In this document: positions 40,367 to 49,641 of the stretch, in pieces | How positions within the stretch are numbered: position 1 is the first letter of the stretch | Layout: every line of letters starts with the position of its first letter | DNA from: Pedobacter sp. Leaf170 | Lineage (GTDB): Bacteria; Bacteroidota; Bacteroidia; Sphingobacteriales; Sphingobacteriaceae | DNA length: 64,000 nucleotides | Direction: 5' to 3' | NCBI RefSeq assembly: GCF_920984665.1 | Contig: NZ_CAKLBP010000001.1 | Span: 772,858-836,857, forward strand | The notes under the pieces: model-generated | The model's database searches: none | Told to the model about the DNA's origin: nothing | The model's input: only the letters and a program-made list of their open reading frames with translations | Made by a program: the position numbers and the translations under genes

Positions 40367-42466
40367 TTAATCTAATTGTATATCTACCAATAATCCTTTG
40401 CTAACCTTCACACCTGCCTGTACGGATTGCCTGATAACTTTTCCAGAACCTGAAACCCTGGTCTTTAAACCTGCGTTACCTAAAAGATAAAGCGCATCCT
40501 TTAATCCCATTCCTGATACATTCGGCATAACACCTTTACGCTCGCTGTTTTCCTGGAAAATTGTTCCTGCACTGGTATCTATTGTATTGTAATATTCAGA
40601 TTTAGAAGCAAAAAGTGGTTTAAAACCAAATGCTTTGTAAACTTTTTGAGTTGCTTTACTTTGTCCGGCTTTTGTTGGCGGATTGCCTGTATTACCTACC
40701 AACCTCGTTGGCACATCGTTATACATTTGCATGTCGCTGGCGTAAATTCTATCAGCTATTTCTCTGAATACCGGTCCAGAAACCAAAGCACCATAATAAG
40801 CACCTTTCGGGTCGTTAATCACCACAATCATCGAATATTTTGGTTTATCAGCAGGGAAATATCCTACAAAAGATGCCTGATATTGTCTGTTGGCCTTATA
40901 ACCTTTATTGGCGTCAGCAACCTGGGCAGTACCTGTTTTACCTGCGATTTTATAAAGTGGGTTGTAAACAATCTGCTTTCCACTACCTTCAGTTACCACA
41001 CCTTCAAGCATTTTTCTCATTTTGCTAAGGGTTTCATCCGAGCAAATTTTTTCATTAATAACACGGGCTTTAAACTGCTCAATCGGATTACCTAGTCTTC
41101 TGATTTCTTTCACAAAGATTGGGGCAATATATTTACCGTTATTTGCAACCGCATTATAAAAAGAAAGCATTTTCAAAGGCGTTAACTGCATTTCGTAACC
41201 ATAAGCCATTTGTGGCAAAGTCATTTTTCCCCAGCTTTTATTTGTTTTTGGATTTTTAACAACTGGCATTGCTTCTCCAGGAATTTGAAGACCCATTTTT
41301 TCATTCAAATGCCAGTCATAGAGGTGGTCTGTAAATTTTATTGGATCAGCTCCATAATGCATGTTAATCAATTTAGCAATCGCTGCATTTGAAGATTCCT
41401 CGAAAGCTCTTTTAACTGTTACTGAAGTGACTACTGGGTGTGAATCTGTAATTAATTTTCCAGGAATCTGGTAATAACCTGTCCCTATCATTGTGTTGGT
41501 ATCTACCAATTTATCTTCAAGTAAAGCCATATACGAGGCTAACTTAAATGTTGAGCCTGGATCTTGATTACCCGCAATAGCATAGTTAAATTTTTCCTTA
41601 TAAATACCCTCTTCAACTTTTGAGAAATTAGCTACAGCTCTAATTTCTCCTGTTTCAACCTCCATTAAAATAGCCGTTCCATGGTCTGCTTTAGTTGCTA
41701 TCAATTGTTTCTCTAATGCATTTTGAACTAAATCCTGCATATTAACATCGATAGTAGAAATAATATCGGCACCATCTTTCGGAGCTACTTCTTCTTCATC
41801 ATTTACCGGAACATACACACCACCAGCAATACGCTGCATTAGCCTTTTACCGGTTTCGCCATTGATGTAGTTTGTATAAGCACCTTCTAAACCTACACCG
41901 TTTTTAACATTGGCATTTTTATATCCAATGGTACGGGCAGCCAATGCCTGAAAAGGCAAAATGCGTTTGTTTTGCTGCACAGCGATTAACCCACCGCTGA
42001 ACTTACCTACGTTGTACAAAGGAAAAGTTCTTACTGTTTTTAAATCCGAATAACTTACCTTACGGCGAATTAATAAGTAACGGGCACTGTCCGCACGACC
42101 TTTACGAAGCATTCGCGAATAATCTTTTGCAGATTTATCCTGAAAAATACCTGCAAGCTTAATGGCCAGCGAATCAACTTTTTCGTTAAAAATTTTATCA
42201 TCTGCGATACCACCGGCAAACATATCCATGTGCAATTCATATTCCGGAACCGAGGTTGCCAGTAAACTGCCATCGTTTGAATATATGTTACCTCGAGTGG
42301 CCTCTACAGGTAAATATTTTGTGGAAAGACTATCAGCCATAGCTCTCCATTTATGCCCCTGTACAAATTGTACCTGGCCAAGGCGTAAAACTACCGCCAA
42401 AGCAAAAAGCACAATTAAGCCAAATGCCAGATATACACGAAGCAATATGTTTGCTCTAATATTCAT
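40367..42466 (-). CDS. ftsI: Division transpeptidase FtsI (PBP3) with PASTA domain
   Basis: Cross-links septal peptidoglycan. A single N-terminal membrane helix (about 7-30) precedes a PBP dimerisation domain and a transpeptidase domain with SxxK (in SSNAAIAKL), SxN-type and KTGTAQ motifs. A C-terminal PASTA-like domain covers about the last 65 residues (MPNVSGMGLKDALYLL). ATG 42466 gives 699 residues. The TTG four codons upstream is less likely. The start overlaps the ftsL-like gene by 11 bp, which suggests coupled translation. Confidence 0.95.
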   Translation of the reverse strand: MNIRANILLRVYLAFGLIVLFALAVVLRLGQVQFVQGHKWRAMADSLSTKYLPVEATRGNIYSNDGSLLATSVPEYELHMDMFAGGIADDKIFNEKVDSLAIKLAGIFQDKSAKDYSRMLRKGRADSARYLLIRRKVSYSDLKTVRTFPLYNVGKFSGGLIAVQQNKRILPFQALAARTIGYKNANVKNGVGLEGAYTNYINGETGKRLMQRIAGGVYVPVNDEEEVAPKDGADIISTIDVNMQDLVQNALEKQLIATKADHGTAILMEVETGEIRAVANFSKVEEGIYKEKFNYAIAGNQDPGSTFKLASYMALLEDKLVDTNTMIGTGYYQIPGKLITDSHPVVTSVTVKRAFEESSNAAIAKLINMHYGADPIKFTDHLYDWHLNEKMGLQIPGEAMPVVKNPKTNKSWGKMTLPQMAYGYEMQLTPLKMLSFYNAVANNGKYIAPIFVKEIRRLGNPIEQFKARVINEKICSDETLSKMRKMLEGVVTEGSGKQIVYNPLYKIAGKTGTAQVADANKGYKANRQYQASFVGYFPADKPKYSMIVVINDPKGAYYGALVSGPVFREIADRIYASDMQMYNDVPTRLVGNTGNPPTKAGQSKATQKVYKAFGFKPLFASKSEYYNTIDTSAGTIFQENSERKGVMPNVSGMGLKDALYLLGNAGLKTRVSGSGKVIRQSVQAGVKVSKGLLVDIQLD

Positions 42467-42887
42467 CGCTTTTAACAATTATTTTTTTTGGAGGTTCTAT
42501 TAATTCTTTTATGCCTAGTGTATCAACTTTTTTAGCCACTTCGGTTAGTTTGCTTTTAAACATCAACTCGGCTTTCATCGATTTATATTCCCACCTTAAT
42601 TCTTTTACTTCTTTATTCAGCTTATCAATACGGCGAACATTATTTACTGCAAAATGGCTGTTAGCGATATAAATCATCCCTAAAAAAGCCAGAAAGCATA
42701 AAAACGGCAATGCATCTGTAGCCGCTTCTTTTGATATTACACCTTCTATAAAGAACTTACCTAAAAAGGTTTCTGCAAATTTTTTCTCTTCTTCAGTTTT
42801 TACCCGCTCAGTTTTTACCTTTTGTGTCTTTACCTTTAATTCAGGTTCAGGCCCTAACTCCTCTTCATCTTCTCTAAACCTGTTCAT
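42456..42887 (-). CDS. ftsL: FtsL-like division protein
   Basis: A 143-residue bitopic protein. It has a cytosolic Glu/Lys-rich N-terminus (about 1-60, including KVKTQKVKTERVKTEEEKK), one transmembrane helix (about 63-80, LPFLCFLAFLGMIYIA) and a periplasmic coiled coil (about 88-125) with leucine-rich heptads. Sequence conservation of FtsL is weak. The call rests on topology and on its place between rsmH and ftsI. The start ATG overlaps the rsmH stop (ATGA). Confidence 0.85.
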   Translation of the reverse strand: MNRFREDEEELGPEPELKVKTQKVKTERVKTEEEKKFAETFLGKFFIEGVISKEAATDALPFLCFLAFLGMIYIANSHFAVNNVRRIDKLNKEVKELRWEYKSMKAELMFKSKLTEVAKKVDTLGIKELIEPPKKIIVKSDEY

Positions 42888-43789
42888 ATCTTTTCAGCTA
42901 TTCTTAACTTTGCACTCCGAGCCCGGTTATTTTGAGCAATCTCTTCTTCTGTAGCAACTATCGCCTTGCGTGTAATTACATTGAATGGTTTTTGCTGGTT
43001 ACCAAAAAAATCTTTTTCAACCTCGCCCTGAAATTTACCTTTGGCCATAAAATTTTTTACAGGCCTATCTTCTAATGAATGATAAGACATCACCACCAAA
43101 TGACCACCTGGCTTTAAAACCTCAGCCGCTTGCTGTAAAAAGTTTTCCAACACCTGGATTTCAGCATTAACTTCAATCCTCAAAGCCTGAAATACCTGCG
43201 CTAAATATTTGTTCTCTTTTCCTTTCGGGATGTATGTAGCGATTGCAGATTTAAAACTATCGATATCTGTAAATGGAGAATCTAAACGTGTCGTTACAAT
43301 AGCTCTGGCTAGTGATTTAGCATTTTTAACTTCTCCATATATTCCAAAAATCTTATGAAGCTTATCTTCTGAGTAAGTATTTAAAACCTCAGCCGCGGTT
43401 AAACGTCCGTTTTTATCCATCCTCATGTCCAAATCTGCGTTAAAGCGAATAGAAAAGCCCCGTTCAGGAATATCAAACTGGTGAGAAGAAACGCCTAAAT
43501 CTGCTAAAATGCCATCAACCTGTTTAAAGCCGTTTAAGCGCAAATTATTTTTAAGGAAACCAAAATTCTGATCGATAAAGATGAAACGATCATCTGCAGG
43601 AATATTTGCCTGCGCATCTGCATCCTGATCGAAAGCAATTAATCTTCCATTTTTACCAAGATGTTTCAAAATTTCTTTAGAATGACCGCCACCACCGAAG
43701 GTAACATCAACATAAACGCCATCGGGCTTAATATTTAAACCATCAATACAGGGCTGAAGCATAACAGGGATGTGGTAATTATTCTCCAT
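42884..43789 (-). CDS. rsmH: 16S rRNA (cytosine-1402-N4)-methyltransferase
   Basis: Methylates N4 of C1402 in the P site of 16S rRNA with S-adenosylmethionine. Family motifs are YHIPVMLQPCIDGL at the N-terminus, VDVTFGGGGHSKEIL (SAM loop), DLGVSSHQFD and MSYHSLEDRPVK. I chose ATG 43789 (301 residues). It is preceded at 5 nt by AAAGGAGG, a strong Shine-Dalgarno sequence lying inside the end of mraZ. The frame extends 7 codons further to a GTG. The two genes overlap by 11 bp. Confidence 0.96.
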   Translation of the reverse strand: MENNYHIPVMLQPCIDGLNIKPDGVYVDVTFGGGGHSKEILKHLGKNGRLIAFDQDADAQANIPADDRFIFIDQNFGFLKNNLRLNGFKQVDGILADLGVSSHQFDIPERGFSIRFNADLDMRMDKNGRLTAAEVLNTYSEDKLHKIFGIYGEVKNAKSLARAIVTTRLDSPFTDIDSFKSAIATYIPKGKENKYLAQVFQALRIEVNAEIQVLENFLQQAAEVLKPGGHLVVMSYHSLEDRPVKNFMAKGKFQGEVEKDFFGNQQKPFNVITRKAIVATEEEIAQNNRARSAKLRIAEKI

Positions 43790-44246
43790 CAAGGCCTCCT
43801 TTCTTTCCACCCATAACCTTTTGTGCTAATGCAGCAAAATTCTCTGGTACGTCATCAAAAATATCTTCGTATGATTTTTTATCCCAAACTTCGATTTTAT
43901 CCAGCTGACCAGCTAAAACAACATCACTACTTAAGCCAGCATATTCTGCAAGCGATTTTGGAATTAAAACACGACCCGCAGCATCAAGATTAATTTCGGT
44001 TGCACCACGAGTAAACGAACGGATAAACATCCTAACCTCTGTGTCATAAGCATTCAATTTGCCTATTTCAACAAGCACTTTATCCCAAACAGATTTAGGA
44101 TAAATAACAAGATTTTTCTCAAAACCGCGGTTAATAATAAATACATCTTTCTCATTTTCAGGCAATTGTTTCTTAAGCGCAGCAGGTACCATAAGGCGTC
44201 CCTTTGCGTCAAGTTTACAATCAAATTCACCTAAAAGTTGAGTCAT
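43779..44246 (-). CDS. mraZ: Transcriptional regulator MraZ
   Basis: Small ring-forming DNA-binding protein that controls the division/wall cluster it heads. The 155-residue protein has two SpoVT/AbrB-like repeats: residues about 5-50 (GEFDCKLDAKGRLMVPAALK) and about 80-125 (EINLDAAGRVLIPKSLAEYA), each with the D-x-x-GR signature. Three GTGGT direct repeats at 10-bp spacing lie about 45-70 bp upstream and are the expected binding sites. Confidence 0.96.
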   Translation of the reverse strand: MTQLLGEFDCKLDAKGRLMVPAALKKQLPENEKDVFIINRGFEKNLVIYPKSVWDKVLVEIGKLNAYDTEVRMFIRSFTRGATEINLDAAGRVLIPKSLAEYAGLSSDVVLAGQLDKIEVWDKKSYEDIFDDVPENFAALAQKVMGGKKGGLDGE

Positions 44247-44253
44247 AGCGGTG

Positions 44254-44277
44254 TTTACACTTTTTATGTAGTGTAAA
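44254..44277. promoter_or_regulatory. Palindrome in the mraZ leader
   Basis: TTTACACT-N8-AGTGTAAA, perfect 8-bp arms, ending 8 bp upstream of the mraZ ATG. A near-consensus -7 element (minus-strand TACTTTTA) overlaps its far edge. It may be a second operator or a leader hairpin. Confidence 0.5.
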
Positions 44278-44290
44278 AGTAAAGAGTTCT

Positions 44291-44315
44291 ACCACTTTTT
44301 ACCACTTTTTACCAC
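44291..44315 (-). promoter_or_regulatory. mraZ box: MraZ-binding direct repeats
   Basis: Minus strand GTGGT-N5-GTGGT-N5-GTGGT with A-rich spacers. A fourth, weaker copy (GTGGA) lies 15 bp further upstream at 44326-44330. MraZ of other phyla binds three or four pentamers with 5-nt spacers upstream of mraZ, so this is the autoregulatory site. The repeats lie where the -33 region of the mraZ promoter should be. Confidence 0.8.
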
Positions 44316-44531
44316 AAAAAAGTTTTCCACATCACTTTTCTCCCACCGAAGACTAAAATACAGGGATTAAAAAACCCCTTTCAGCATTGATTAAATGGCT
44401 TATCGACTGATAAAAAGCCAGTTAGCTGACCCTGATTTTTTCGTCAGTTAAAAATTATTTTCATCATCAACGACTAAATATCCACCATTAATAAGGCAAC
44501 AAATATACCTTCATGACAGTCGTTTTTGCCG

Positions 44532-44556
44532 AAATGTTATAAACATCATAACATTT
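44532..44556 (+). promoter_or_regulatory. Palindromic operator candidate upstream of the DoxX gene
   Basis: AAATGTTAT-N7-ATAACATTT, perfect 9-bp arms, 63 bp upstream of the chosen DoxX start. It is on the far side of the mraZ regulatory region, so the DoxX gene is the likely target. The rest of 44331-44591 shows no gene. Confidence 0.5.
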
Positions 44557-44618
44557 GAGATTTCAGCTGTGCGAACATATTTTGTGTATAAATGTTATTA
44601 TCAGATAATTATATTAAA

Positions 44619-45020
44619 ATGAAGATGAATTTGAAACAGACCGCAAAGATTTTATTAGGTGCAGGATTGATTTTTGCTGGTATTGGTCATTTAACTTTTG
44701 CCAGAAAGGATTTCCAGGCACAGGTACCGGATTGGGTACCGCTAAAAAAGGATGATACCGTTGTATTATCTGGCATCGGAGAGATTGCCTTGGGTGCTGC
44801 TTTGATTGTAACACCAAAAAAATATGAAAAGCATGTTGGAGTAATGGCAGCGCTAATGTTTGTAGCAGTATTTCCTGGTAATATTGCACAATACACCAAT
44901 AAACGCAGTGCTTTTGGGTTGGATACAGATATCAAAAGATTCGCCCGCCTGTTTTTTCAACCGGTACTTATTTACTGGGCGTTAAAAAGTTGCAATGCCT
45001 TAAAAAATAAGAGCAATTAG
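44619..45020 (+). CDS. DoxX-family membrane protein
   Basis: 133 residues with four predicted transmembrane helices (about 6-22, 45-62, 70-88 and 108-125). The pattern LLGAGLIFAGIGHLTF followed by a PDWVPL stretch is typical of small DoxX-like proteins, whose role is redox-related or unknown. The start is uncertain: ATG 44592 adds nine polar residues, and ATG 44625 is also possible. An AraC-type regulator follows 64 bp downstream but has its own promoter element. Confidence 0.75.
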   Translation: MKMNLKQTAKILLGAGLIFAGIGHLTFARKDFQAQVPDWVPLKKDDTVVLSGIGEIALGAALIVTPKKYEKHVGVMAALMFVAVFPGNIAQYTNKRSAFGLDTDIKRFARLFFQPVLIYWALKSCNALKNKSN

Positions 45021-45051
45021 GAATATTAACCATCAAAATATATTAGATTAT

Positions 45052-45059
45052 TAATTTTG
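45052..45059 (+). promoter_or_regulatory. -7 element of the AraC-type regulator gene
   Basis: TAATTTTG, a perfect TAnnTTTG match, 25 bp upstream of the TTG start at 45085. Confidence 0.5.
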
Positions 45060-45084
45060 GAATCCCTTAACTAAATGTAGCCTC

Positions 45085-46257
45085 TTGCATCCCTTTTTTT
45101 TAACCGTTATTGGTGCAATTTTTATATTATCCCTTGTTGTAATCCTTTTATGGATATACGGACGAGATAAGAAGTATCAAAATGCTTTATTAGCTGTTGC
45201 AATTGGCGGCACTGCATGGTACGCCATGATATTTCTTTTAACGGGTTCGGGCAATATTCAACATTATCCAATCTTATTTAACAAGGGCTTGCCACTATAT
45301 TATGCTATTGGCCCATGTTTTTACTTGTACCTAAGAGGAGAACTAAATCCCAGCTATAGAAAATTTAATAAGAAACACCTCTTACATTTCTTAATTGTTA
45401 TACCAGCGCTGGTTTCGGTAATGCCTTATAATTTTCTTGATTTATCGCAACAGCAGCTTGTTGTAAACCGGGTGGCAAAAGATGTTCATTACGCATTTTC
45501 AAATAGCAAATATATTGTAGAGCCCTGTCATTGGTTTACTTTTCCGCTTTCAGCACTCATTTATTCTTTCCTTCAGTTAAGACTCACTTATACCACAGCC
45601 AAACAAAAAAGAACTAAAACCATTAAATGGGCCTATCTTTTTTCAAGCCTGTTGGCCTTGATATTTCTGGGGATGCTCGCTTTAAATATTGCAATTGTAC
45701 ACAATGCAAACAGTGCCTACTTCATGTTACATAGAAGTCCGCTGATTTTAACACTAGCCTTAACTTTACTTTTACTGAGCCTGTCTTTCTTTTTAAACCC
45801 GGAAATGATATTTGGTTTCGCGGTTAAGTTTGAAAAGGAAGATAACAATTTTCCCTCAATCCAGGTTTCGACAGATAATGTCGCTTCAGAAAAACGAAAG
45901 GCGAAACCGGTTGATGAGAAGCTGATTGAGCAGGTGGAATACCATGTTATAAAGCGGCAAGCCTTTAAACAAGTTGGCCTAACGATGAGTGAACTTGCTT
46001 CTCAAATGGATGTAGCAAATCATAAACTCTCAGATTTATTTAACAACCACTACCAGTCAAACTTCAATACTTATATTAACCATCTGCGAATTAAATATGT
46101 AAAGGAACGCCTTGATTCGGGTGACTGGAAACAATATACTTTAGAAGCCATTGCTTTGGAAGCAGGCTTTTCATCAAGAAACACCTTCTTCGTCGCTTTT
46201 AAGAAAGTGATGGATAAAAGTCCCTCTACTTATCTTTCAGGACTTAAAAACGGATAA
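45085..46257 (+). CDS. Membrane-anchored AraC-family transcriptional regulator
   Basis: A 390-residue protein with an N-terminal block of about seven transmembrane helices (residues about 5-235) and a C-terminal AraC-type double helix-turn-helix (about 285-388; LTMSELASQMDVANHKLSDL, then LEAIALEAGFSSRNTFFVAF). The 7TM-AraC type is common in Bacteroidota and is thought to sense membrane or periplasmic signals, though no ligand is known here. TTG at 45085 is the only start that keeps the first helix. A perfect -7 element is upstream. Confidence 0.85.
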   Translation: MHPFFLTVIGAIFILSLVVILLWIYGRDKKYQNALLAVAIGGTAWYAMIFLLTGSGNIQHYPILFNKGLPLYYAIGPCFYLYLRGELNPSYRKFNKKHLLHFLIVIPALVSVMPYNFLDLSQQQLVVNRVAKDVHYAFSNSKYIVEPCHWFTFPLSALIYSFLQLRLTYTTAKQKRTKTIKWAYLFSSLLALIFLGMLALNIAIVHNANSAYFMLHRSPLILTLALTLLLLSLSFFLNPEMIFGFAVKFEKEDNNFPSIQVSTDNVASEKRKAKPVDEKLIEQVEYHVIKRQAFKQVGLTMSELASQMDVANHKLSDLFNNHYQSNFNTYINHLRIKYVKERLDSGDWKQYTLEAIALEAGFSSRNTFFVAFKKVMDKSPSTYLSGLKNG

Positions 46258-46396
46258 TTTTGTAATGATTTTCAATATCAATACAAAAACCACTTCCCTG
46301 TTTAAACGATTTATAAATATTAAATAAGATTTTTGTGAGACCATTAACCGAGTGTACGAGCTTGGTTAATGCGGGAAACTAAACTAACAGGCAGCT

Positions 46397-46594
46397 ATGT
46401 CAAATTCAGAGAAAAAAACCTTAATGGTTTTTAAAATTACATCAGAGAAGTTTCTGGAACTTCGCAAATATGTTGACTGCGACAAGCGATCGTTAACCAT
46501 ATTTTCTCCTGGTCATAAGATTTCGAGCGGTGCTGTATTCTTAGATAAAACTTCGCTCGAGGCTATGTTCGAGGAGTTTGAAAATGCTTCATAA
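46397..46594 (+). CDS. Small hypothetical protein
   Basis: A 65-residue soluble, charged protein starting MSNSEKKTLMVFKITSEKF, rich in Lys and Glu, with no signal peptide or membrane segment. No family is recognised. Support comes from the ATG, coding-like composition and the terminator 45 bp after its stop. Confidence 0.6.
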   Translation: MSNSEKKTLMVFKITSEKFLELRKYVDCDKRSLTIFSPGHKISSGAVFLDKTSLEAMFEEFENAS

Positions 46595-46639
46595 ATACTA
46601 TTAATCTTTCAACTATAGTATGGCATTTAATGCCTGTGA

Positions 46640-46669
46640 AAAAGGCCCGGAATTTATTTCGGGCCTTTT
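46640..46669. terminator. Bidirectional terminator between the small ORF and pgk
   Basis: Arms AAAAGGCCCG and CGGGCCTTTT, 10-nt loop, A-run on one side and T-run on the other. It serves the convergent genes on each side. Confidence 0.9.
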
Positions 46670-46690
46670 CTAATTATTTGCAGGATCTGA

Positions 46691-47884
46691 TTAATCGTTG
46701 ATTGCTTTAACGCCCGGTAATTCTTTTCCTTCCATATATTCTAATAAAGCTCCACCACCGGTAGATACATAACTTACTTCATCTTCCATACCAAATTTAG
46801 CAATTGCTGCAGCAGAATCGCCGCCACCAATTAATGAGAATGCACCATTATCTTTCGTTGCAGCTACAACAGCATCAGCAACAGCTTTGGTGCCTACTTC
46901 AAAACTCTCCATTTCGAACACGCCCATCGGGCCATTCCACAATAAGGTTTTAGAATTTTTAATTACTTCCTGAAATAATTCAGCTGATTTAGGACCGATA
47001 TCAAGGCCCATCCAATCTGCCGGTATCTGACCAGAATCTACATTTTTCTTATCAGCATCATTGGCAAATTTATCAGCAATTACAGTATCAAGGGGAAGAA
47101 TTAAGTTTACACCTTTAGCTTTTGCTTTTTCTATTAACTCTAAAGAAAGTTCTTGTTTATCAGCTTCTAAAAGTGAAGTGCCGATTTCTCCGCCCTGCGC
47201 TTTTGCAAATGTGTAAGCCATACCACCGCCAATAATCAGGTTATCGACTTTATCTAATAACTTTTCAATTAAAAGAATTTTATCCGACACTTTTGCGCCA
47301 CCCATAATTGCAGTAAAAGGTCTCTCGGGATGATTTAGTACCTTCTCTGCATTCTCTACTTCAGAAGCCATCAGATAACCAAAGTATTTTGCATCAGGAA
47401 AAAATTCTGCAACAATTGCCGTTGAAGCATGCGCACGGTGAGCTGTACCAAAAGCATCGTTTACATATACATCACCTAAAGCCGCAAGTTTTTTCGCGAA
47501 AGCTTTGTCGCCTTTTTCTTCCTCTTTATAAAAGCGCAAATTCTCTAACAATAAAACTTCACCTGCTGCCAGATTTTTAGCTTCATTTACCGCAGTATCG
47601 CCAATACAGTCATCTGCAAATTTAACCTCCAAATCTAACATAGAAGATAAATCAGATAGAATGTGTTTTAAAGAATATTTATCTGTCGGACCATCTTTAG
47701 GGCGACCTAAATGCGACATTAAAATAACCGAGCCACCATCTTTCAATATTTTTTGGATGGTTGGAAGTGCAGCACGCATTCTTTTATCGTCAGTAATTTT
47801 AAAGTTATCATCCAAAGGGACATTAAAATCTACCCTTATTAAGGCTTTTCTATCTTTAAAGTTAAACTGGTCTATTGTTCTCAT
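46691..47884 (-). CDS. pgk: Phosphoglycerate kinase
   Basis: Converts 1,3-bisphosphoglycerate and ADP to 3-phosphoglycerate and ATP. At 397 residues it has normal length, with N-domain motifs [13 protein letters not shown] and [11 protein letters not shown], and C-domain [11 protein letters not shown] and [13 protein letters not shown]. It starts 5 bp after the stop of a GNAT gene, and the second gap gene lies further upstream on the same strand, so gap-GNAT-pgk may be read together. Confidence 0.97.
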   Translation of the reverse strand: MRTIDQFNFKDRKALIRVDFNVPLDDNFKITDDKRMRAALPTIQKILKDGGSVILMSHLGRPKDGPTDKYSLKHILSDLSSMLDLEVKFADDCIGDTAVNEAKNLAAGEVLLLENLRFYKEEEKGDKAFAKKLAALGDVYVNDAFGTAHRAHASTAIVAEFFPDAKYFGYLMASEVENAEKVLNHPERPFTAIMGGAKVSDKILLIEKLLDKVDNLIIGGGMAYTFAKAQGGEIGTSLLEADKQELSLELIEKAKAKGVNLILPLDTVIADKFANDADKKNVDSGQIPADWMGLDIGPKSAELFQEVIKNSKTLLWNGPMGVFEMESFEVGTKAVADAVVAATKDNGAFSLIGGGDSAAAIAKFGMEDEVSYVSTGGGALLEYMEGKELPGVKAIND

Positions 47885-47889
47885 GATTA

Positions 47890-48327
47890 TTATTTTGATT
47901 TAAGTTTTAATTTCATTTCGTAGTGGAAACCGATTCCGGGAATGTCAAATTCTGGGGATTCGGTTGTGAAACCGATTTTTTTATAAAATGGAGCGGCAGT
48001 GGAACGGGCATTGCACCATAAATAATCGGTGTTGTATTCTTTTAAATATTCTATAGCAAAATCAACCAAAGCCTTTCCGTAGCCTTTGCCTCCGTAATCG
48101 CTATGCGTAGCCATACCACGCAACTGATAACCTTCTCCCTCATTTTCAAAAAAATCGTTCCGCATAAATGTTGCTACCGATTTTATTTCGCCATCAACCT
48201 CATAACCCAAATGAAAGGTATCATAAGCATCATCGCCTTCAAAAATGCAGTGCTCAAATGATTTTCCATTTCTAAGCATCATGCTTCTTAGCGGAAGAAC
48301 TTCTGTTGCCGATATGAATTTTACCAT
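47890..48327 (-). CDS. GNAT-family N-acetyltransferase
   Basis: A 145-residue acetyl-CoA-dependent acyltransferase. The acetyl-CoA loop is visible as [20 protein letters not shown] (Q/R-x-x-G-x-G/A), followed by [19 protein letters not shown], the usual GNAT motif B. The substrate is unknown. It is encoded 5 bp ahead of pgk. Whether it acetylates glycolytic proteins or is simply co-transcribed cannot be told. Confidence 0.88.
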   Translation of the reverse strand: MVKFISATEVLPLRSMMLRNGKSFEHCIFEGDDAYDTFHLGYEVDGEIKSVATFMRNDFFENEGEGYQLRGMATHSDYGGKGYGKALVDFAIEYLKEYNTDYLWCNARSTAAPFYKKIGFTTESPEFDIPGIGFHYEMKLKLKSK

Positions 48328-48462
48328 AGATTTAATTTATTTCGGGGATGTTTCAAATTTATGCAATCGTTCCCGTAAATTAAGGTAATTGCTGGTTTTT
48401 TAGTTGATTGGTTTTTAGATTGTAAATTGTTTATTCCTATCAGGTGATTGTTTTTTTACTGT

Positions 48463-49455
48463 TTATGCTGTAACTGCTTGAATCTTCTTAATTAAATCAA
48501 CAATTCTATTGCTGTAGCCAAATTCATTATCGTACCAACCCACCACTTTGACTAAATCGCCTACAATAGAAGTAAGCTGTGCATCGAAAACGCAAGAATG
48601 TGGGTTATCGATAACATCGATAGAAACAATTGGATCTTCTGTATATTCTAATAGATTAGCCAGTTCATTATCGGCAGCTTTTTTAAATGCGGCGTTAATT
48701 TCTTTAACCGTTGTTTTTTGTTTAAGGATGCATGTAAAATCTGTTAAGGAACCATTTAATACCGGAACGCGGATTCCGGCGCCACCCAACCGACCATCCA
48801 GTTCTGGAAAAATATGCGTAATGGCCTTTGCGGCACCTGTTGTGGTTGGAATAATTGATGATGAGGCTGCCCTGGCTCTGCGCAAATCTTTATGGTTGCT
48901 GTCGTGCAAATTCTGATCGCCCGTCATCGAGTGAACCGTAGTAATGTAACCTTCTTCCACCCCCCAGTTATCATTTAATATTTTTATCATCGGGGCGATG
49001 TTGTTGGTGGTACAACTGGCATTTGATAAAATCGGACTTGTTAAATCTATATCTTCATCATTTACGCCTAAAACAACCATAGGGATATCATCAGCCGCCG
49101 GAGCAGAGATAATTACCTGCTTTGCGCCAGACTGAATGTGTCCTTCAGCATCTTCTTTCGTTAGGTTTTTGCCAGTACAATCTACTACAATATCCACTTT
49201 TAAAGCCGACCAGGGAAGCTGAATAGCGTGTTTCATAGAAAAAAACGGAATAGAAATCCCGTTGATAACGATGGCATCTACTTTGGAATCAACACTGCCT
49301 TTAAATACCCCATGAATGGTATCGTATTTAAACAGGTGCGCCATAGTTTTAGGCTCCGATAAGTCATTAATCGCGACCACATCAAAACCCTCGGCCAATG
49401 CCAAACGTAAAAAGGTTCTCCCAATTCTGCCAAAGCCGTTTATTGCAATTCTCAT
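48463..49455 (-). CDS. gap: Second type I glyceraldehyde-3-phosphate dehydrogenase
   Basis: A 330-residue GAPDH paralogue with [13 protein letters not shown], catalytic Cys148 in [12 protein letters not shown] and WYDNEFGYSNR. It differs from gapA at positions usually conserved: CTTNN replaces CTTNC, and the following loop reads VHSMTGDQNLHDS instead of the HAVTATQ type. These changes could affect cofactor or direction (a gluconeogenic GapB-like role is possible), or make it an erythrose-4-phosphate dehydrogenase-like enzyme. Genome context with pgk keeps it in lower glycolysis. Confidence 0.93.
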   Translation of the reverse strand: MRIAINGFGRIGRTFLRLALAEGFDVVAINDLSEPKTMAHLFKYDTIHGVFKGSVDSKVDAIVINGISIPFFSMKHAIQLPWSALKVDIVVDCTGKNLTKEDAEGHIQSGAKQVIISAPAADDIPMVVLGVNDEDIDLTSPILSNASCTTNNIAPMIKILNDNWGVEEGYITTVHSMTGDQNLHDSNHKDLRRARAASSSIIPTTTGAAKAITHIFPELDGRLGGAGIRVPVLNGSLTDFTCILKQKTTVKEINAAFKKAADNELANLLEYTEDPIVSIDVIDNPHSCVFDAQLTSIVGDLVKVVGWYDNEFGYSNRIVDLIKKIQAVTA

Positions 49456-49641
49456 TTACTGTAATTAGAGAGCAAAACTAACGTTTATTTCGAGATTGTT
49501 GATGATATTATGATGATAAAGACCCCGCCCCCAGATATTTTATACAGTGGTCCGGAGCTCGATGGGTTTATGTGAATATTGATTTCGTTTTACAGAAAGC
49601 TATAATTACCGAACGGCAACAAACAAGTGAAAACAGCATAG

